Positions 33,901 through 41,120 are shown, counted from the first letter of the stretch. The stretch is 64,000 nucleotides of DNA from RGDT01 sp964630925 (GCA_964630925.1 CAZVZK010000014.1:1-64000), one strand, 5' to 3'. Translations and numbers: made by a program. The notes: generated from the letters alone by a model not told the origin.

Positions 33901-34328
33901 TGGAGGTGGCCAGCCTGGACCTGTCCGGCCTGGAGCTGGCGGTGCTGTCGGCCTGCGAGACGGGTCTGGGCGCGGAGGGCGGCGAGGGCGTGCTGGGTCT
34001 GCAACGCGCCTTCCAGGCCGCCGGCTGCCGTCGCGTCGTGGCGTCGCTCTGGAGCGTGGACGACGCGGCGACGAGCGTCCTGATGGAGCGTTTCTACCAC
34101 CACCTGTGGAAAGAGAAGCGTCCGACGCTGGAGGCCCTGCGGCGGGCGCAGATCGACGTGCTGCGCGGGCCGGAGCTTGTGGAGGCGCGGGCGGCCCAGC
34201 TGCGCAAGGAGCTGGGAGAGTCGTCGGTGCGTGGCGTCGGCAAGGAGGCGCTCAGGCTGCCGGGGGGCGCCCGCCGCTCGCCGCCGGCGTGGTGGGGGGC
34301 GTTCGTGCTGTCGGGCGACTGGCGGTGA
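30933..34328 (+). CDS. CHAT-domain TPR protein (caspase-like) with signal peptide
   Basis: A 1131-residue protein. It opens with an apparent signal peptide (MIRLVALLVFAAPALAAG), continues with about a dozen TPR units of the kinesin-light-chain type (for example LTNLGTILQMAGRPREGI and MNNLGTILEAAGEPAEA), and ends in a CHAT domain. The caspase-like dyad is intact: His 950 in HLATHGYF and Cys 1008 in SACETGLGAEGGEG, followed by RRVVASLWSVDDAAT. CHAT proteins are clan CD peptidases; several act in gated defence proteases. Here it lies in a row with a secreted haem c/WD40 protein and a PPC protein, hinting at an envelope role. Confidence 0.9.
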   Translation: MIRLVALLVFAAPALAAGPHAATLLTPDAWAKLREGQKLAAEAGPLRKAGKLAEAADARARAAAAVVEVYGTIPAGELGVMDRVASIMLTDGQTARAIEVRKAIEKTFVVLHGEDDWRTAWARMLRAEAERMGRMTDDQRAHWFKAQRLDKDTVRLTEEGRFEQALAAARESLALREGLLGADDFRVSLSLTNLGTILQMAGRPREGIAPARRAVAIKRRVLGDGHPETAIAMNNLGTILEAAGEPAEARALIARAVDVLLATRGTGYVLTVRCMVNLVALDQHEGVRPDTLRRARQAVAAARRLGDKSRELGQALALEAGVLARLGDTEAAIPVQEEAVRSLLPLGERHPVLAMTRLALAEMYCERGDFVRALAMARQAVGHLAASVGKRHPEYAEGLLNLAKLHARLGDPREAVAHGREAARVLEAALGRTHPRYATALLTLAHHLEAMDSPREGLAEARKALAIYEARFGKTAHRTVAALSVCAYLMAAAGDDAAAARAYRDGLARTEGPGVELARSRQDLLANLGCHEMEAGRPLEALRWFRQVEPLTRTGRPVIAIPVLSNITLAWHMAGRDDLARRYADRLLEVNARLRDAARLAQSDRLITQTARDLLVPTRLRLALDAPGDTASYRHLLEAKGHAFATQRHRHGLARLLARQEDARGRELAEGIAHASRDIGRCFLMGTREAEEEAARLTRRRELLEVELAGLGGALPRTADATPAALAAALPEGVALVDFIQTAVVHPGEGPMTPRVDHPLLAFVSRRGAATARVELGSMAEIRKHLEAWRRKTQRGADAQEEGRALRRLVWEPAEKKLGGATTVLLSPDNDLGRLPFGALPGAKPGTFLIEEKSFAVVPAPRLLLEPAGGGTRPSLFAAGGVDFTGRIAGGAPGSWPALPASLREAREVAARFRGRHGDAPATLLGGDRATRDAVRAGLTAHSFAHLATHGYFAAGRDGGVVMRRGGDDGPHPGLRAGVVLARGELLTALEVASLDLSGLELAVLSACETGLGAEGGEGVLGLQRAFQAAGCRRVVASLWSVDDAATSVLMERFYHHLWKEKRPTLEALRRAQIDVLRGPELVEARAAQLRKELGESSVRGVGKEALRLPGGARRSPPAWWGAFVLSGDWR

Positions 34329-34334
34329 CGCGGT

Positions 34335-34799
34335 TCACCGCCTCGGGAAGCGGACGTAGCTGACGGTGGTGCGCTCCTCGACGCCGTCGTCGAAGCGGAG
34401 ACGCAGGGCCTCGCCGTCCGCCGCTAGCACGTCGGCGCCGTAGTAGACCTTCGGCCCCTGTAGGCGGCGGGCGTACACGCGGTCCCCCGCCTCGACCTCG
34501 ATGGGCGCGAGGTCGTCGAGGGCCCTCTCCGTCTCGTCGCCGTCGTCGAAGTGGATGACCGCCACGCCCCCGTCGATAGATTCGATGACGCCGGGGTACA
34601 TCCACTCCGCCTCCCAGTGGGCCAGGACGCGCGAGCCGGCCCGCCAGCGCGACGCCCGCGCGGCGGCACGCGAGACGGGCGGCTCCTCACGACGGGCGAT
34701 GAAGTCGTTGCCGCACCGGGGGCAACGCACCTCGCGGCCCTCGACGCCCGCGGGCAGCGCCAGCCTGGCCGAACACGACGGGCACTTGATCTGGTCCAC
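34335..34799 (-). CDS. Zinc-ribbon protein with Tudor-like domains
   Basis: A 154-residue protein starting at GTG, directly preceded by CCGGAGTGAGGCC. The N-terminal zinc ribbon has CPSC (residues 6-9) and CPRC about 20 residues later. Two beta-rich segments follow, each with a WEAEWMYPGVIESIDGG / VYARRLQGPKVYYGADVL pattern and a HFDDGDE or RFDDGVE turn, resembling Tudor/Agenet-type modules. Function unknown. It is the last gene of the thrC operon run, 4 bases after the preceding stop, and converges on the CHAT-TPR gene. Confidence 0.72.
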   Translation of the reverse strand: MDQIKCPSCSARLALPAGVEGREVRCPRCGNDFIARREEPPVSRAAARASRWRAGSRVLAHWEAEWMYPGVIESIDGGVAVIHFDDGDETERALDDLAPIEVEAGDRVYARRLQGPKVYYGADVLAADGEALRLRFDDGVEERTTVSYVRFPRR

Positions 34800-34803
34800 G
34801 GCC

Positions 34804-35313
34804 TCACTCCGGCTGGGGCGAATACACCTGCCGCGTGCCGTAGGGGTGCGCCGGCCACGGCACCAGAGGCTCCATCCTCGTCTTGCCACGGCCGCCTCCC
34901 CAGCCGGCGTTGATAAACGCCGCCGGGTCGGCGGCGATCTCGGACCACGTCAGCTCGGGGCGGAACATCTGGATGCTACAGTGCGAAGAGTCCCACACCC
35001 CGTAGCGCTGCTCGACGGGCAGCCAGATCAGCAGCCCCTCCGGGTCGTAGCCCCCGGTGGCTCCCACCGTCAGATCGACGCCCAGCACGAGGTACGAATT
35101 CACCTCGGGGTAACGTGGGTCTTCCTTGAAGCGCGGCGAGCCACTGGTCTCGACGGGGAAGCGCACCCGCTGTACCTCGGACAGGTGCGGCAAGGTGACG
35201 GCCCCCGCCTCGCACTTGCGAGGGTCGTACTCGAGCTGCTTGCCCGCGCCCAGGAAGGCGGCAAGGTCGGAAGGCAGATCCAGGAGCGGGATCTTCGCCC
35301 GTTTGCGGGCCAC
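34804..35313 (-). CDS. Hypothetical protein
   Basis: A 169-residue cytoplasmic protein I do not recognise, starting at GTG (VARKRAKIPLLDL) with the same CCGGAGTGAGGCC leader as the next gene. The middle has a strand-rich core (SYLVLGVDLTVGATGGYDPEGLLIWLP) and a Trp-rich segment (YGVWDSSHCSIQMF). It starts 13 bases after the last of the eight secreted paralogues and is separated from the zinc-ribbon gene by 4 bases, so it belongs to the same transcript. Confidence 0.65.
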   Translation of the reverse strand: MARKRAKIPLLDLPSDLAAFLGAGKQLEYDPRKCEAGAVTLPHLSEVQRVRFPVETSGSPRFKEDPRYPEVNSYLVLGVDLTVGATGGYDPEGLLIWLPVEQRYGVWDSSHCSIQMFRPELTWSEIAADPAAFINAGWGGGRGKTRMEPLVPWPAHPYGTRQVYSPQPE

Positions 35314-35326
35314 GGCCTCACTCCGG

Positions 35327-35707
35327 TCACTTCTTCGCCGGCGCGAGGATGATGACCTCGCTCGCCTGCGCCTGCACGGGCTTCGAGTCGTCCACGCCGC
35401 CGGTGAAGACACACTGCACGGTGCAGCCGTTCGCGATGTCGCCGAACTTCGCCTCCGTCTTCTTGCCGCCGGCCCACCTGTAGAACTTCGTGTCGTTCTT
35501 CATCAGCACGACGGCGGCGTCGTAGGAGGTGTCGGCCTCCTTCTTGCCCTCGACCGTCATACGCCCCACGTAATCCTTGGCCCGCAGGCCTCCCACGTCC
35601 TTCACCACGCCCCGCACGTCGGCCTTCGGCAGCTTCGCCGCCGGCTCGACGTCGGCGGCCAGCGACAGGGCGGCCGCCGCCAGTGCCATCAGACGCAGCA
35701 TCGACAT
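35327..35707 (-). CDS. Tandem secreted paralogue 8 (OB-fold-like, DUF3221-reminiscent)
   Basis: A 126-residue protein: signal peptide (MSMLRLMALAAAALSLA), then one domain beginning PKADVRGVVKDV, with RMTVEGKKEADTSYDAA, WAGGKKTEAKFGDIANGCTVQCVF and the closing PVQAQASEVIILAPAKK. GGAGG precedes the ATG. It is the most downstream member of eight head-to-tail copies. The G-x-V...Q-A-x-A-x-E-V end is reminiscent of the OB-fold-like DUF3221 pattern; this is my inference, not a database match. It has lost the ESLP/ESYP motif seen in copies 5 and 7. Confidence 0.8.
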   Translation of the reverse strand: MSMLRLMALAAAALSLAADVEPAAKLPKADVRGVVKDVGGLRAKDYVGRMTVEGKKEADTSYDAAVVLMKNDTKFYRWAGGKKTEAKFGDIANGCTVQCVFTGGVDDSKPVQAQASEVIILAPAKK

Positions 35708-35730
35708 GATAACGCCTCCTCCGTCGGGTT

Positions 35731-36129
35731 TCATTTCTTCTTCGGCGTCGAGAGGATCAGGACCTCCATCGTGTCCGCCTGGACTGGCAGCGACTCCCGC
35801 ACGATGCCGACGAAGTCCACCTGCACGACGCAGCCGGGCTTGATGTCCTTGAACGTCGCCTCGGCCTTCTTGCCGTCCTTCCAGAAGTACACCTTGCCGC
35901 CGGCCTTCAGGCCGACGCGCGCGCTGTCGACCTGGGTGTCCTTCTCCTTCGCCCCCTCCACCAGGAGCCGGCCGATCAGGCCCTTCACCTTGACCGGGGT
36001 GACGGTCTTCACCTCGCCGCGGATGCTGGCCCCGGGCGGCTTCACCGGCGCCGGCTCGGGCTCCGGCTTGTCGGCCCCCATCACGAACGCCAGCGCCGCG
36101 AGCAGCGCCAGCCTGCGGATCACTGTCAT
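35731..36129 (-). CDS. Tandem secreted paralogue 7
   Basis: A 132-residue member of the array starting MTVIRRLALLAALAFVMGAD (signal peptide). Its domain carries ASIRGEVKTVTPVKVKGLIG, EGAKEKDTQVDSA, WKDGKKAEATFKDIKPGCVVQVDF and RESLPVQADTMEVLILSTPKKK. The Val replacing Cys in GCVVQVDF leaves one cysteine instead of two. It lies 23 bases from both neighbours, with an AGAGGA upstream of the ATG. Expected location: periplasm or cell surface. Confidence 0.8.
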   Translation of the reverse strand: MTVIRRLALLAALAFVMGADKPEPEPAPVKPPGASIRGEVKTVTPVKVKGLIGRLLVEGAKEKDTQVDSARVGLKAGGKVYFWKDGKKAEATFKDIKPGCVVQVDFVGIVRESLPVQADTMEVLILSTPKKK

Positions 36130-36152
36130 GGCATCGCGTCCTCTCTGGGGCG

Positions 36153-36545
36153 TCACTTCTTCTTCGGCGTCTCCAGGATCAGGACCTCCTTCGCCGAGGC
36201 CTTGACGACGGCCCCGCCCTCCACGGCGGCCTCGGCGAAGATCACCTGCACCTTGCAGCCCACCTTCAGGTCCTCGAAGGCGGCCTCGGCCTTCTTGCCG
36301 CCCTTCCAGAGGTAGAACTTCGTGGCGGCGCCGATGGTCATCATCCGCACGCCGCCGTACCTCGTGTCGGCCTCCTTCTTCCCTGTCGTGCTGAACCAGG
36401 CGAAGTCGGCGAAGGAGTCGGTCATCCGCACCTCGGTGACGGTGCCGCGCGTGTCCGCCTTCGGCAGCTTCATTGGCTCGGGGTCGGGCCTGGCCGCGCC
36501 CATCAGGCACGCCGCCACGGAGAACATGGCGAGGCTACGGAACAT
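36153..36545 (-). CDS. Tandem secreted paralogue 6
   Basis: A 130-residue member starting MFRSLAMFSVAACLMGA. The second ATG is preferred because GGAGG lies at proper distance from it and abuts the first. It is the most divergent in the N-terminal half (RMTDSFADFAWFSTTGKKEADTRY, where others have an (M/L)(I/V)(D/E)GKKE turn) but keeps WKGGKKAEAAFEDLKVGCKVQVIF and KASAKEVLILETPKKK. Spacing to neighbours is 22-23 bases. Confidence 0.8.
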   Translation of the reverse strand: MFRSLAMFSVAACLMGAARPDPEPMKLPKADTRGTVTEVRMTDSFADFAWFSTTGKKEADTRYGGVRMMTIGAATKFYLWKGGKKAEAAFEDLKVGCKVQVIFAEAAVEGGAVVKASAKEVLILETPKKK

Positions 36546-36567
36546 CTGATGCATCCTCCGGCGAAGG

Positions 36568-36960
36568 TCACTTCTTCTTCGGCGACTCCAGGATCAGCAC
36601 CTCCATGGTGCGTGCCTGGACGGGGTACGACTCGGCGACCGGGCCGGTGAACACGCACTGGATCTTGCAGCCGACCTTGATGTCCTCGAACTTCGCCTCG
36701 GCCGCCTTGCCGCCCACCCACTTCTTGATCTTGGCGCCGCGCAGGACGGTCACCGACGCCTTGTCGTACATGGTGTCGGCCTCCTTCTTGCCGTCGATCA
36801 TCATCCGGCCGATGAACGCCTTGGCGTCCACCGCCGCCACGCTCTTCACCTCGCCGCGGATGTCGGCCTTGGGCGGCTTCACCGGGTCGGGCTCGACCTT
36901 GTCGGCGCCCAGCAGGGACGCGATCACCGCCACCAGCGCCAACCTTCGCAGGAACAACAT
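36568..36960 (-). CDS. Tandem secreted paralogue 5
   Basis: A 130-residue member with signal peptide MLFLRRLALVAVIASLLGAD and domain landmarks PPKADIRGEVKSV, RMMIDGKKEADTMYDKA, WVGGKAAEAKFEDIKVGCKIQCVF and GPVAESYPVQARTMEVLILESPKKK. The ESYPVQA segment is the best match to the DUF3221-like pattern. An 86-base gap, the longest in the array, separates it from paralogue 4 and may hold an internal regulatory site; no promoter was recognised there. Confidence 0.82.
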   Translation of the reverse strand: MLFLRRLALVAVIASLLGADKVEPDPVKPPKADIRGEVKSVAAVDAKAFIGRMMIDGKKEADTMYDKASVTVLRGAKIKKWVGGKAAEAKFEDIKVGCKIQCVFTGPVAESYPVQARTMEVLILESPKKK

Positions 36961-37046
36961 GGCCGGGCCTCCTCGGTCGGGGTCTCGTTGACTTCTTACG
37001 GAGCCGATCAGTCCTATGCCGGCGGGGGCGGTTTCGTTGAACGGGG

Positions 37047-37451
37047 TCACTTCCCGGGTGAAGAGAGGCTGACGACCTCCGACGCCCACGCCGTCACGGG
37101 GTCGGTGTCGCGGGCGGGGCCCTTGAACACGCACTGGACCTTGCAGCCGGGCTTGATGTCTTCCAGCCGCGCCGCCACCTTCTTGCCGCCCTGCCACCTG
37201 CTGATCGCCGCCTCGCGCAGGATCAGCACGTTGGCCTTCGCGTGGGCCGTGCCCATCCCCTTCTTCCCCTCGACGAGCATCTGGGCGGCCTCGGCGGGGA
37301 TCATCTTCCCCCCGAACATATCAACCAGCACAAACGTCTTGACCTCGCCGACGATGTCGGCCTTGCCGGCCGGCGGGTCCGGCTCGGGGTCCGCCGCCGC
37401 GGTGGCGGACGCGACGGCCGCCAGCAACGCCAGGCTACGGAGGGTTGACAT
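37047..37451 (-). CDS. Tandem secreted paralogue 4
   Basis: A 134-residue member starting MSTLRSLALLAAVASATAAAD; AAGGA lies 9 bases before this ATG and directly against an in-frame ATG three codons earlier. It contains an insertion relative to its siblings (MFGGKMIPAEAAQ) ahead of MLVEGKKGMGTAHAKA, then WQGGKKVAARLEDIKPGCKVQCVFKGP and VTAWASEVVSLSSPGK. It starts 5 bases after the stop of paralogue 3. Confidence 0.8.
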   Translation of the reverse strand: MSTLRSLALLAAVASATAAADPEPDPPAGKADIVGEVKTFVLVDMFGGKMIPAEAAQMLVEGKKGMGTAHAKANVLILREAAISRWQGGKKVAARLEDIKPGCKVQCVFKGPARDTDPVTAWASEVVSLSSPGK

Positions 37452-37456
37452 TTGGA

Positions 37457-37861
37457 TCATTCCTTGGGGGAAGAGAGGATGACGACCTCGGACGCCGACG
37501 CCGTGACAGGGTCGGTCTTGCCGACATCGCCGCTGAAGACGCACTGCACGCGGCAGCCGTCCTTGATCTGCTTGATGTCGGCGGACACCTTCTTGCCGCC
37601 GACCCACCTGAAAATGCCGGCCGACTTGAGGATGCGCACGCTGGCGCTTGCGTGGGCGGTGTCCCTCTCCTTCTTGCCCTCGACCAGCATGTGGCCGCAA
37701 TAGGGCGTCTTGACCTTCGCCGCCGGGTTGTAGATGCTGAGCCCCGACACCACACCGCGCACGTCCGCCTTGCCGGGGGACGGCTCGGGCTCGGGGGATG
37801 GTGCGGCGCCGGCCCCGGCGAATGCCAGCGCCAGCATCAACGCCAGGGGACGAATCGGCAT
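37457..37861 (-). CDS. Tandem secreted paralogue 3
   Basis: A 134-residue member with signal peptide MPIRPLALMLALAFAGAGAA, then an acidic proline-rich linker (PSPEPEPSPG), KADVRGVVSGLSIYNPAAKVKTPYCG, HMLVEGKKERDTAHASA, WVGGKKVSADIKQIKDGCRVQCVF and VTASASEVVILSSPKE. An additional cysteine (TPYCG) is not shared by other copies. Spacings are 24 bases upstream and 5 bases downstream. Confidence 0.8.
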   Translation of the reverse strand: MPIRPLALMLALAFAGAGAAPSPEPEPSPGKADVRGVVSGLSIYNPAAKVKTPYCGHMLVEGKKERDTAHASASVRILKSAGIFRWVGGKKVSADIKQIKDGCRVQCVFSGDVGKTDPVTASASEVVILSSPKE

Positions 37862-37885
37862 TGTGTCATCCTCCTCCGTCCGGGA

Positions 37886-38278
37886 TCACTCCTTCGGCGA
37901 CTCCAGTATCAGGATCTCGGAGGTGCGCATGAGGGCGACGCTCGTGGCCGGCCCCGCGGTGAAGTCGCACTGGACCTTGCAGCCGGGCTTGATGTCCTCG
38001 AACCTGGCCTCGACCTTCTTGCCGCCAACCCACTTGTAGACCTTGGCGGCCGCCGCCACCATGACCGCCGCCTTGTCACGCTTCGTGTCGTCCTCCTTCT
38101 TGCCCTCTATCGTCACGCGCCCGAGGTACGCCTTGGACTTCAGGGGCGCGACCAGTTTCACCACGCCGCGGATGTCGGCCTTCGGCGGGGCCGTCTTCGG
38201 CGGCTCCGGGTCCGCCTTGTCGGCTCCTGTCACGAACGCCGCGGCGGCGAACAGGGCGACTCTGTGAAGCATCGACAT
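37886..38278 (-). CDS. Tandem secreted paralogue 2
   Basis: A 130-residue member starting MSMLHRVALFAAAAFVTGAD; GGAG lies 9 bases upstream of this ATG, and a GTG three codons earlier is an alternative. Landmarks: PPKADIRGVVKLVAPLKSKAYLG, RVTIEGKKEDDTKRDKA, WVGGKKVEARFEDIKPGCKVQCDF, RTSEILILESPKE. Like copies 3-8 it carries a single small domain after the signal peptide and nothing else. Confidence 0.8.
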   Translation of the reverse strand: MSMLHRVALFAAAAFVTGADKADPEPPKTAPPKADIRGVVKLVAPLKSKAYLGRVTIEGKKEDDTKRDKAAVMVAAAAKVYKWVGGKKVEARFEDIKPGCKVQCDFTAGPATSVALMRTSEILILESPKE

Positions 38279-38300
38279 TGGCTGCACTCCAGAACAGGAA

Positions 38301-38696
38301 TCACTTCTTGGGGTCTTCGAGGATCAGCACTTCCTTCGCCGAGCCGACCACCATCGATTTTGCGTCCTTCAGCGGCCCGTCGAAGGTGATCTGCACCCTC
38401 GTCCCCGCCTTGATGTCTTCGAGCTTGGCCTCGACCTTCTTGCCGCCCTTCCAGGCGAACACCCTGGCGCCGGCCTCCAGGCGGACGACGGCCTTGTCGT
38501 ACTTCGTGTCGGCCTCCTTCTTGCCGTCGATCATCAGCATCCCGACGGACGAGGCGCCGGCCTTGCCCATCTTGAACGCCTTCACCGGGCCCCGGACGTC
38601 GGCCTTGCCGGGGCTCGGCGGCTCCGGCTCCGGGCTGGGGTCGGCGAGCGCCGGCATGGTGGCCAGCAGCAGGGCCAGGCCCGTCAGGCGGATCAT
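38301..38696 (-). CDS. Tandem secreted paralogue 1 (first of the array)
   Basis: A 131-residue member with signal peptide MIRLTGLALLLATMPALA, a PSPEPEPPSPG linker, KADVRGPVKAFKMG, MLMIDGKKEADTKYDKA, WKGGKKVEAKLEDIKAGTRVQITFDGP and GSAKEVLILEDPKK. It has no cysteines after the signal peptide, where most copies have GC and often a second Cys. It starts 22 bases after the dapB stop, so the whole array is probably read from the thrC-dapB transcript. Confidence 0.8.
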   Translation of the reverse strand: MIRLTGLALLLATMPALADPSPEPEPPSPGKADVRGPVKAFKMGKAGASSVGMLMIDGKKEADTKYDKAVVRLEAGARVFAWKGGKKVEAKLEDIKAGTRVQITFDGPLKDAKSMVVGSAKEVLILEDPKK

Positions 38697-38718
38697 GGAT
38701 ATCTCCTCCGGTGATAGG

Positions 38719-39513
38719 TCACGCGATCCCCAGCACGTCGCCCATCGAGTAGCGGCCCGGCGGCTTGCCGGCCAGGAACTTGGCGGCCTCCAGGGCCCCC
38801 TTGGCGTAGCTGTCGCGGGTGTTGCCCTCGTGGACCAGCTCTAGCGTCTCACCCAGCGTCCCGAAGATGATATTGTGCCGGCCCACGTCGTCGCCGACGC
38901 GCAGGGCGTGCATGCCGATCTGGCCGGGCGGGCGCTCGCCCGTCAGGCCCTCGCGGCCGTGCCGCAGGTCGCCGCCCATCACCTCCTGGATGATCCGCGC
39001 GAAGTGCATCGCCGTGCCGGACGGGGCGTCCTTCTTGTAGCGGTGGTGCCTCTCGATGATCTCCACGTCGAAGTCGCGCCCCTTGAGCATGGTGGCCGCC
39101 TGCCTGCACAGGGCGAACAGGACGTTCACTACGAGGCTCATGTTGGGCGAGAAGAGGACGGCGGTCTCGTGGGCGGCGGCCTCGATCTCGGCCTTCTGAT
39201 CGTGCTCGAAGCCGGTGGTGGCGACGACCAGCGGCAGGCGGCGGGCCGTGCAGACGGGCAGGACGGCCAGCGTGCCGGCGGGGGCGCTGAAGTCGACCAT
39301 CACGTCGATCAGCAGGCCGTCGGGCAGCGTGGCGGCGAGGGGCACGCCGAGCGGGCCGACCCCGCAGATGTCGCCGATGTCCTCGCCGAGGCGCGGGTGT
39401 TTGGGGAAGTCCAGGGCGGCGACGACGTGCAGTGCCGGGTCGTCCTTGGCGAGGCAGACGAGCCGCTGGCCCATGCGCCCCGCCGCGCCGTTGATGCCGA
39501 TGCGCGTCTTCAT
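38719..39513 (-). CDS. dapB: 4-hydroxy-tetrahydrodipicolinate reductase
   Basis: A 264-residue cytoplasmic enzyme of lysine and diaminopimelate synthesis. The N-terminal Rossmann motif INGAAGRMGQRL (about 7-18) binds NAD(P)H; ATTGFEHDQK and SPNMSLVVNVLF are conserved; the catalytic segment IERHHRYKKDAPSGTAMH contains the His and Lys that bind substrate. Length is typical. Its ATG overlaps the thrC stop by 4 bases (ATGA). The eight-gene secreted paralogue array begins 22 bases downstream. Confidence 0.96.
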   Translation of the reverse strand: MKTRIGINGAAGRMGQRLVCLAKDDPALHVVAALDFPKHPRLGEDIGDICGVGPLGVPLAATLPDGLLIDVMVDFSAPAGTLAVLPVCTARRLPLVVATTGFEHDQKAEIEAAAHETAVLFSPNMSLVVNVLFALCRQAATMLKGRDFDVEIIERHHRYKKDAPSGTAMHFARIIQEVMGGDLRHGREGLTGERPPGQIGMHALRVGDDVGRHNIIFGTLGETLELVHEGNTRDSYAKGALEAAKFLAGKPPGRYSMGDVLGIA

Positions 39514-40835
39514 GGCTCCCCCTCGATGGCCGCGATGATGGCGTCGAGGTCGTTGGGCACCTCGACGGGGCGGTTGCTGAACGCCCGCGCCGTCGTGTGG
39601 TAGCTCACGGTGGCCTTCGGGTCCTTCAGCGCGTGCCCCGTCAGAATACAGACGACGCTGTCATCCGCCGCGATTGTCCCTTCGACCCTGAGACGTTTGA
39701 GGCCGGCGACGCTGGCCGCCGACGCCGGCTCGCAGCCCAGGCCGCCGGCGCCGATCTTCGCCTTGGCGTCGAGGATCTCCTCGTCCGTCGCCTCGGTGAC
39801 CGCGCCGCCGCACCAGGCGAGGGCGCGGAGGGCCTTGGGCAGGTTCACGGGCCGGTTGATCTCGATGGCGCTGGCGAGCGTCTCCGCCCGGCCCGGCGTG
39901 TCGTTGTCAATGAGCGCCCGGTCGAATTCGCCGCCGTTCCAGCGCAGGCCGGCGCCGTTGTAGAGGCGGTGGAAGGTGTTGGCGCCGGCGGCGTTGACCA
40001 CGGCGAGACGCGGGACCCGCGACAGGAGGCCCCACTCGCGCAGCTCGTGGAAGGCCTTGCCGAAGGCGGAGGCGTTGCCGAGGTTGCCGCCCGGGACGAC
40101 GACCCAGTCGGGGGGCTCCCAGCCGAGGCCCTCGAGGACGCGGTACATGATGGCCTTCTGCCCTTCGAGGCGGAAGGGGTTGATGCTGTTGACGAGGTAG
40201 ATGCCGAGGCGGCGCGACGCCTGCTGGACCCGCTGCATGGCGTCGTCGAAGTCGCCGGCGATCTGGAGCGTGAGCGCCCCGTGGTCGAGGGCCTGGGAGA
40301 GTTTGCCGTAGCTGATCTTGCCGGAGCCGATGAAGATGACGGCCTTCATGAGGCCGGTGGCGGAGCAGAAGGCGGCGAGGCTGGCGCTGGTGTTGCCGGT
40401 GCTGGCGCAGGCGGCGCGGGCGGCGCCGGTCATGCGGGCGTGGGTGAACGCCGCCGTCATGCCGTTGTCCTTGAAGCTCCCCGAGGGGTTCATGCCCTCG
40501 TACTGGAGGTGCAGGCTGCCGGCGTTCATGCCGGCGTAGGCGGCGATATTGTCGGCCCGTTGGAGCAGCGTCTGCCCCTCGCCGATGGTGAGGATGGAAT
40601 CGGGCGGGGCGAAGGGCAGCAGCTCGCGGAAACGCCACACGCCGGAGAAGCAGGCCGGGTCGGACCGACGTGCCCATTTCGCCTCGAAATCACGCAACGA
40701 CCTTGGGGGCGCGAGGCACTCATAGGCCACGTCCATGAGGCCGCCGCACCTGGGGCACTGGAACGAGGTGGCATCGAGCGCGGAGGTGGCGGCGCAGGCG
40801 GGGCGGATGCAGCGCTGGAAGGCGTGTGTGGTCAT
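39510..40835 (-). CDS. thrC: Threonine synthase
   Basis: A 441-residue PLP enzyme converting O-phosphohomoserine to threonine. An N-terminal zinc-ribbon-like region has cysteines at 9, 14, 27 and 30. The PLP lysine is Lys 122 in NPSGSFKDNGM, with ACASTGNTSASLAAF and VVPGGNLGNASAFGKAF as phosphate-binding and substrate loops. The pattern is that of plant-like/Bacillus-type threonine synthases rather than the longer yeast type. It heads a run with dapB (4-base overlap). The SRP RNA gene lies just upstream on the same strand. Confidence 0.94.
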   Translation of the reverse strand: MTTHAFQRCIRPACAATSALDATSFQCPRCGGLMDVAYECLAPPRSLRDFEAKWARRSDPACFSGVWRFRELLPFAPPDSILTIGEGQTLLQRADNIAAYAGMNAGSLHLQYEGMNPSGSFKDNGMTAAFTHARMTGAARAACASTGNTSASLAAFCSATGLMKAVIFIGSGKISYGKLSQALDHGALTLQIAGDFDDAMQRVQQASRRLGIYLVNSINPFRLEGQKAIMYRVLEGLGWEPPDWVVVPGGNLGNASAFGKAFHELREWGLLSRVPRLAVVNAAGANTFHRLYNGAGLRWNGGEFDRALIDNDTPGRAETLASAIEINRPVNLPKALRALAWCGGAVTEATDEEILDAKAKIGAGGLGCEPASAASVAGLKRLRVEGTIAADDSVVCILTGHALKDPKATVSYHTTARAFSNRPVEVPNDLDAIIAAIEGEP

Positions 40836-40894
40836 GCGGTCAGGGTATGCCGCACACGCGGGGACAGCCAGGGAATGGCCTGAGGGCCAGGAGG

Positions 40895-40980
40895 GGTTGT
40901 CTGGCGGGCCCGATACGCCGCGTACGGCTGCTCCCGTCAGGTCCTGACCGGGTTGGCGGTTTCACGCCCCACCAGGCCCC
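40895..40980 (-). ncRNA. ffs: Bacterial signal recognition particle RNA (4.5S type)
   Basis: Read on the minus strand, the conserved SRP core GGTCAGGACC...GGGAGCAGCC occupies 40949-40926, matching the GGUCAGG / AGCAGCC asymmetric-loop signature that binds Ffh. Outer arms CTGGTGGG (40975-40968) and CCCGCCAG (40908-40901) pair, closing a single long hairpin of about 86 nt, the size of the small Gram-negative SRP RNA. The apical loop is TGAC rather than the usual GGAA/GNRA. Exact ends are estimates. Confidence 0.78.
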
Positions 40981-41120
40981 TCCCGGCACAAGGGATGGGA
41001 CGGCCACGGCGGTTTTTCTCGCCGAGGCGAGTCACAACCGGGGATCGGCCGCATCCGTGCTTGTGAGCAGAGCCGGGACGCGAGTAACGCCCGGCGGCTA
41101 ACCGGAACAGAGAGGGAAAC

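Noticed and set aside
41019..41040. CTCGCC/GGCGAG hairpin near the SRP RNA as a terminator
   Set aside because: The T-run precedes rather than follows the hairpin on the plus strand, and on the minus strand it would be a run of A.
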